Of a stretch of DNA of 48,010 nt, positions 44,278 through 48,010 are shown in pieces (position 1 is the stretch's first letter; each line of letters opens with the position of its first letter). Position numbers and translations under genes: made by a program. The stretch is taken from positions 1 to 48,010 of IMG/VR virus record IMGVR_UViG_3300021420_000009; one strand, written 5' to 3'. Below the pieces are notes generated by a model that saw only the letters and a program-made list of their open reading frames with translations, had not been told where the DNA came from and did not search any database. Source of the DNA: a virus.

Positions 44278-45789
44278 ATGTATACTCCGTTTAATCATAA
44301 ACTTTTAAGTTTAGTTTTACTGCCTCTCCAAGCAAAAGGGGACCATGATGCTGTAATGAATAATATTAACACACAACAATCTGCAGCTAATACACAAAAT
44401 CAGCAGATTGCAAATACAGCTAATCAGCAAGTAGCTAATGCAGGAACGCAAGATACTAGCCTGATGAATCAAGTTACTTCTAATGCCACTAATATGGGTT
44501 CTCAGGGCTATATTGATAGCCTATTTAATTCCGTCGGCGGAGTAGGTGGAGTTAGTGGTGGTATTGATCAAAGCACGATAGACCAGATGGGAGCAGTTCC
44601 TTATGCTGGTTATCAAACTATGAGTCAAGGTTTAACTCCACAATTTACTAATGCAATAAATCCTACTATTCAAACATTAGCTACGGGTGGTGTTGACTCT
44701 GCCGCGCAGCAGAATTATTTAGGAGATGGAACCTATCAGAATTTTGCTACTACTGGTGGAATGACTGATCAACAGCAGCAACAGTATCTTGCTCAGTCTC
44801 TATCTCCTTTATATGCTACTTATGCTAATGCTCAGAATAGTCTAGACCAATCTAGAGCATTAGCTGGTGGTAATATGGCTAATTATGGCGCGGTACAGTC
44901 TCAAATGGCTAGACAGCTAGGGACTACCGCGGCGCAACAATCTACTAATGCACAGTCTGGATTAAACCAACAATTAGCTGCTAATAAGTTAGCAGGTGCT
45001 CAAGGGTTAACTCAAGGTCAGGCTGCTTTATCATCTCAACAGAGTCAGAATGAACAAGCATCAGTTAGTGCTCAGATACAAGTACAGCAACTAAATGCTC
45101 AAATGCAAGCTGCTGGACTTGCTGGAATGACTCAAATTGAACAAGATAAACTACAAGCTGAATTACAGAATGCTCAAATTAATGAGCAAGCTAGTTATAT
45201 GAATGATCAGGTTAAATTGCAGAGTATTGGACTGCAAGCAGGTATTCAGTCTAATGCTAATCAGCAGTTACTTGGTGCCTATAGTGCAACTCCGGGTGCT
45301 CTAGCACAATCTGAGAATTATCAGTTGCAGAATCAAGGACAGAATAATCAAGCTAATCTAGGGTATATAAATGCACAGATTGGGGCTTCTCAGATTCCTG
45401 GTAATTTCCAGTCTGCTTTAGGTAATATTGGAAGCTTAATTGGATTGGGGAGTAACGCAGTAGGCGCTACACAAGGAGCTTTAGGTAATAATCAAGCTAA
45501 TGCTAGTGGTGGAGGTGGAGGAATACCTCCAGGTGAAGTAGGTTATCCAGGTACTACTCCTACTAGTCCTGGAGTTGATCCTAGTAATCCCACCCCAGTT
45601 ACAGGAGCACAGGTTATAGATCCTAATACTGGATTACCTTATGGTGACTCAGGTACGGGTAGTGGTGGTAATAATGCTGTAGGTGGTGGTGGAGGTAGTA
45701 CCGATTACTCTAATCAATCTGGTAATACATTACCATATCAATATAATCCCTACGCTAATACCAATAATATTTATCCTCAAATGGGATAA
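44278..45789 (+). CDS. Gln/Ala/Asn-rich internal virion protein
   Basis: A 503-residue protein with long Gln/Ala/Asn-rich helical stretches (NTANQQVANAGTQ; QQSQNEQASVSAQIQVQQLN), probably coiled coils. A short hydrophobic N-terminus (KLLSLVLLPL) precedes them, and the end is Gly/Pro-rich. Proteins of this composition in podoviruses form the inner core and are ejected with DNA. It is followed by two other candidates for ejection proteins. Confidence 0.6.
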   Translation: MYTPFNHKLLSLVLLPLQAKGDHDAVMNNINTQQSAANTQNQQIANTANQQVANAGTQDTSLMNQVTSNATNMGSQGYIDSLFNSVGGVGGVSGGIDQSTIDQMGAVPYAGYQTMSQGLTPQFTNAINPTIQTLATGGVDSAAQQNYLGDGTYQNFATTGGMTDQQQQQYLAQSLSPLYATYANAQNSLDQSRALAGGNMANYGAVQSQMARQLGTTAAQQSTNAQSGLNQQLAANKLAGAQGLTQGQAALSSQQSQNEQASVSAQIQVQQLNAQMQAAGLAGMTQIEQDKLQAELQNAQINEQASYMNDQVKLQSIGLQAGIQSNANQQLLGAYSATPGALAQSENYQLQNQGQNNQANLGYINAQIGASQIPGNFQSALGNIGSLIGLGSNAVGATQGALGNNQANASGGGGGIPPGEVGYPGTTPTSPGVDPSNPTPVTGAQVIDPNTGLPYGDSGTGSGGNNAVGGGGGSTDYSNQSGNTLPYQYNPYANTNNIYPQMG

Positions 45790-45797
45790 GGTGATAT

Positions 45798-46982
45798 ATG
45801 TATCCTCCAATGGATAATCTAGCATCTCTAAGATTACATAATCTTTTTATGCCGCAGGGAGTAGGTGATCCTCCGCCGGAGTCTAATCCTAATGGTAATC
45901 CATTACCTCCGCCGCAACCTGCTCCTAATCCTACTCCACAAGATAGTGGAACTTTAACTGATCAACCTTATGATGTTCAGCAAAGGATGAAACAGTTATA
46001 TACTCCTTCTACTTCTGCTCAGACTGCTTACTCTGATGCAGCTAAGAATATTCCAAGTGTTAATACCCCAAGTAGAATGAGAAGAATAGGAGCTATGATA
46101 GCTGGATTGAATGCTCCTAATGGTGGAGCTGCTTATGATACTGCTTCTAGAATAGTAAATGATCCTAATACTCAGGCTATGAATAGATATAGGCAGCAAG
46201 TATCTGCTTTGCAGCCTGCTGCGGCTCAAGAGCAATCTCAGAATAAGATAGATCAACAAGAAGCATTTAAGGTTATAGCTGATGAACAGGTTGCTAAGAA
46301 GGAAGCTGATCTAAAAGCTAATAATATACTAAAAGATAAGCAAGCAGAAGAAAAAATACAGATAGCAGCTAATAGAGCAGCAGCTTATACATTTCATCAA
46401 AATAATCCTATATGGAAAGCATCTATTACTCCAGACGGAGAATTAGTATATACTAATCCTCAAGATCCAACAGCTAAACCAGTTTATACTAGTGTTAATA
46501 CTTATCATGATGTAGGTGACTTAGAAAAACTTAATCTTGGATTACAAGCTGCACAGGCTAGAGTTAATACTCAACAAGCAGGAGCTAATCAAAGGAATCA
46601 AGTTACTATAGCTGGTGCTGCTGCTAGAACTGATGCTCAACAAATAGGAGCTAATACTAGAGCTGCTGGTGCTCAATCTGGTGCTACTGATAGAACTAAT
46701 ATAAGGGAACAAGGAGCCACCGATAGAAGGAATACTCCACCGCCGACGAAAACTGTTACAACTACTATTTCTCCTGATAAGCAGAGTAAGACAGTTACTA
46801 CTGGGACTGCAAGGACTACTGATGTTGATTTGAGTAAAGGTAAGAATACTACTCCTGCTCCTGTAGATACTGGAACGGTCCAAATGAAGCATCCCGTAAC
46901 AGGTAAAGTAGGACCTGTTAAGAAAGAAAATGTAGAAGCTGCTAAGAAAGCTGGTTATACAATTGTATCGGATGGTCAATAA
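45798..46982 (+). CDS. Second internal/ejection-type virion protein
   Basis: A 394-residue protein: proline-rich N-terminus (PPPESNPNGNPLPPPQPAPN), helical centre with repeating Ala/Gln heptads (AQARVNTQQAGANQRNQV; AAARTDAQQIGANTRAAG) and a C-terminal motif KHPVTGKVGPVKKENVEAA ... AGYTIV seen at the ends of other phage virion proteins. The stop overlaps the next ATG (TAATG). Confidence 0.6.
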   Translation: MYPPMDNLASLRLHNLFMPQGVGDPPPESNPNGNPLPPPQPAPNPTPQDSGTLTDQPYDVQQRMKQLYTPSTSAQTAYSDAAKNIPSVNTPSRMRRIGAMIAGLNAPNGGAAYDTASRIVNDPNTQAMNRYRQQVSALQPAAAQEQSQNKIDQQEAFKVIADEQVAKKEADLKANNILKDKQAEEKIQIAANRAAAYTFHQNNPIWKASITPDGELVYTNPQDPTAKPVYTSVNTYHDVGDLEKLNLGLQAAQARVNTQQAGANQRNQVTIAGAAARTDAQQIGANTRAAGAQSGATDRTNIREQGATDRRNTPPPTKTVTTTISPDKQSKTVTTGTARTTDVDLSKGKNTTPAPVDTGTVQMKHPVTGKVGPVKKENVEAAKKAGYTIVSDGQ

Positions 46983-47419
46983 TGGAAATAACTAAAGAAG
47001 AGTATTTAGCTTGGGCTGCTGGTATATTTGAAGGTGAAGGTTCAACTAATAGATATAATCCAATAACAGTAGCTCAGAAAGATCCTTGGATATTATATAA
47101 ACTAAAAGAATTATATGGTGGTTCTATAACTTATTATAATGATAAAAATATATTTGTATGGTATTTAGGTAGTGAAGAAGGTAGAAATCTTCTAAGATCT
47201 ATGATACCTTATTTATCTCCTAGAAGATTACAACAAATAGAAAATAATAATGTCCTTAAAACTTTATATGAAATGAAAACACATTGTAAGAATGGACATG
47301 AGTTTATAGAGTCTAATACTGTATTTGCTTCTAATGGAGCTAGACAATGTAGAATTTGTATTAATTCATGGCATCGCGAACATCGTAAAAAACTAAAGTT
47401 GGTGAGAGATGCTTCCTAG
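46982..47419 (+). CDS. LAGIDADG-type homing endonuclease with C-terminal zinc finger
   Basis: A 145-residue protein. AWAAGIFEGEGS (11-22) is a LAGIDADG-family helix with the catalytic acidic residue; one copy implies action as a homodimer. After the beta-saddle (VWYLGSEEGRNLLRSMIPYL) comes a zinc module CKNGHEF ... CRIC followed by NSWHREHRKK. Free-standing homing genes cut the corresponding site of competing phages and spread with nearby DNA. It sits between an ejection-protein gene and the deoxyhypusine synthase gene, overlapping the latter by 11 bp. Confidence 0.8.
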   Translation: MEITKEEYLAWAAGIFEGEGSTNRYNPITVAQKDPWILYKLKELYGGSITYYNDKNIFVWYLGSEEGRNLLRSMIPYLSPRRLQQIENNNVLKTLYEMKTHCKNGHEFIESNTVFASNGARQCRICINSWHREHRKKLKLVRDAS

Positions 47420-48010
47420 AGAAATGAAAGCTGGAAGATATAAAGATAAACCTTTAGCTACTGGAAAAGTAGCTAGTTTTATCCAGCGAAATTATCATCA
47501 CTTTAATTCTGCAGTAGTTAAAGATTCTATAGAAGCCTATATTAAATTATTAAACTCTGGTGGTAAGATGTTCCTCTCCTTAGCAGGTGCAATGAGTACT
47601 GCTCAGTTGGGGATTTCTTTAGCTGAAATGATTAGACAAGATAAGATTCATGGAATATCGACAACGGGCGCCAATCTTGAAGAGGATGTATTTAATTTAG
47701 TTGCTCATGATTCATATATAACTATAAGCAATTATCGTAATATTACTCCAGAAGATGAAAAAGAATTAGCAAAGAAGAAGATTAATCGAGTTACTGATGT
47801 TGGAATACCAGAATCAGTAGCAATGTCTCCTATAGAAGATGCCATTATATCTAGTTGGGAACAAGCTAGAGATAATGATGATAGAATGTTCCCGCACGAG
47901 TTTTTATATCAAATATTATTAAACGGAGACTTAAAAGATAATTATCAAATAGATCCCAAAGATTCCTGGGTATTAGCTGCTGCTGAAAAAGATTTGCCTA
48001 TTTATACCCC
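47409..48010 (+). CDS. Deoxyhypusine synthase family protein, N-terminal part (continues at base 1)
   Basis: The ATG at 47409 (MLPREMKAGRYKDKPLATGK) starts within the end of the homing endonuclease gene. Residues 1-159 lead in frame to the part at 3-545, giving 339 residues. Visible here are FLSLAGAMSTAQLGISLAEM (55-74) and the NAD-contact motif TTGANLEEDVFNLVAH (85-100), with the HD of AHDSY following. The last 127 bp repeat bases 1-127. The whole enzyme appears intact. Similar bacterial proteins lack an eIF5A partner and some act on polyamines; I see no candidate substrate protein or other polyamine gene in this genome. Confidence 0.9.
   Translation, partial: MLPREMKAGRYKDKPLATGKVASFIQRNYHHFNSAVVKDSIEAYIKLLNSGGKMFLSLAGAMSTAQLGISLAEMIRQDKIHGISTTGANLEEDVFNLVAHDSYITISNYRNITPEDEKELAKKKINRVTDVGIPESVAMSPIEDAIISSWEQARDNDDRMFPHEFLYQILLNGDLKDNYQIDPKDSWVLAAAEKDLPIYT
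47884..48010. repeat. 127-bp exact copy of bases 1-127 (circular assembly overlap)
   Basis: The last 127 bases are identical to the first 127, within the deoxyhypusine synthase gene. The length equals a k-mer size often used by short-read assemblers, so this is most simply an assembly overlap showing a circular or circularly permuted genome, not a real terminal repeat. The gene reads through in frame, supporting a single copy. Confidence 0.9.

Noticed and set aside
46542-46979. Ser/Arg-rich minus-strand frame
   Set aside because: Antisense shadow of the Ala/Gln/Thr codons in the internal virion protein gene.
47884-48010. Direct terminal repeat as a packaging end
   Set aside because: The 127-bp length matches a common assembler k-mer, the repeat lies inside one gene, and the frame is continuous when joined. 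A circular assembly overlap is simpler.
1-48010. tRNA genes
   Set aside because: I found no T-loop/acceptor combination on either strand; the nested hairpins lack cloverleaf features.
47409-48010. Deoxyhypusine synthase homologue as an enzyme for putrescinyl-thymine in DNA
   Set aside because: The genome has no thymidylate-synthase-like hydroxymethylase, kinase or other hypermodification gene, so the idea has no support here.

Overview
The window is the complete genome of one tailed bacteriophage, apparently circular as assembled. Bases 47884-48010 repeat bases 1-127 exactly, so the unique length is 47,883 bp, and one gene runs across the contig ends. The genome is AT-rich (roughly 36-38% GC by eye). 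It uses ATG and GTG starts, Shine-Dalgarno sites, ATGA/GTGA/TAATG gene junctions and sigma-70-like promoters. I see no integrase, lysogeny repressor, RNA polymerase or tRNA gene, so it looks like a virulent phage that relies on host RNA polymerase. A portal, scaffold, capsid, adaptor and propeller-like tail series with no tape measure, sheath or tail-tube gene suggests a short-tailed (podovirus-like) virion. The host cannot be named from the sequence.

Layout: about 4.2-21.7 kb is transcribed leftward and holds replication, recombination and nucleotide-metabolism genes among many very small genes. These include a UDG/exonuclease/family A DNA polymerase fusion, a DUF3987-like helicase, an SNF2-type helicase, a Cas4/RecB-like nuclease, a Sak4-like RecA-fold ATPase with a DUF669-like ssDNA-binding partner, a DHH phosphoesterase, MazG-like proteins, a cold-shock-like protein and a free-standing ClpX-type zinc finger. 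About 22.0 kb to the end, continuing through base 1 to 4.2 kb, is transcribed rightward and holds packaging, head, tail, fibre, lysis and internal virion genes (small terminase, TerL, portal, scaffold, major capsid, adaptor, tail proteins, fibres with a collar domain, SleB-like hydrolase, ejection proteins).

Between the two arms, 19.2-22.0 kb is an unusual control region. It has two inverted arrays of 11-bp iterons flanking an AT-rich tract (a candidate replication origin), a gene with its own consensus promoter and a strong terminator (moron-like), about 570 bp of nested perfect stem-loops with a 31-codon membrane-peptide gene among them, an HNH gene whose promoter overlaps phased repeats, and the rightward late promoter.

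The most striking cargo is a full-length deoxyhypusine synthase family gene (339 codons, catalytic-lysine motif intact). It sits behind a LAGIDADG-type homing endonuclease gene, in the late operon between ejection-protein genes. A DNA-level oddity is the over-representation of CCGCGG (22 sites found by eye) in this AT-rich genome, in all three reading frames, on genes of both strands and in non-coding DNA.
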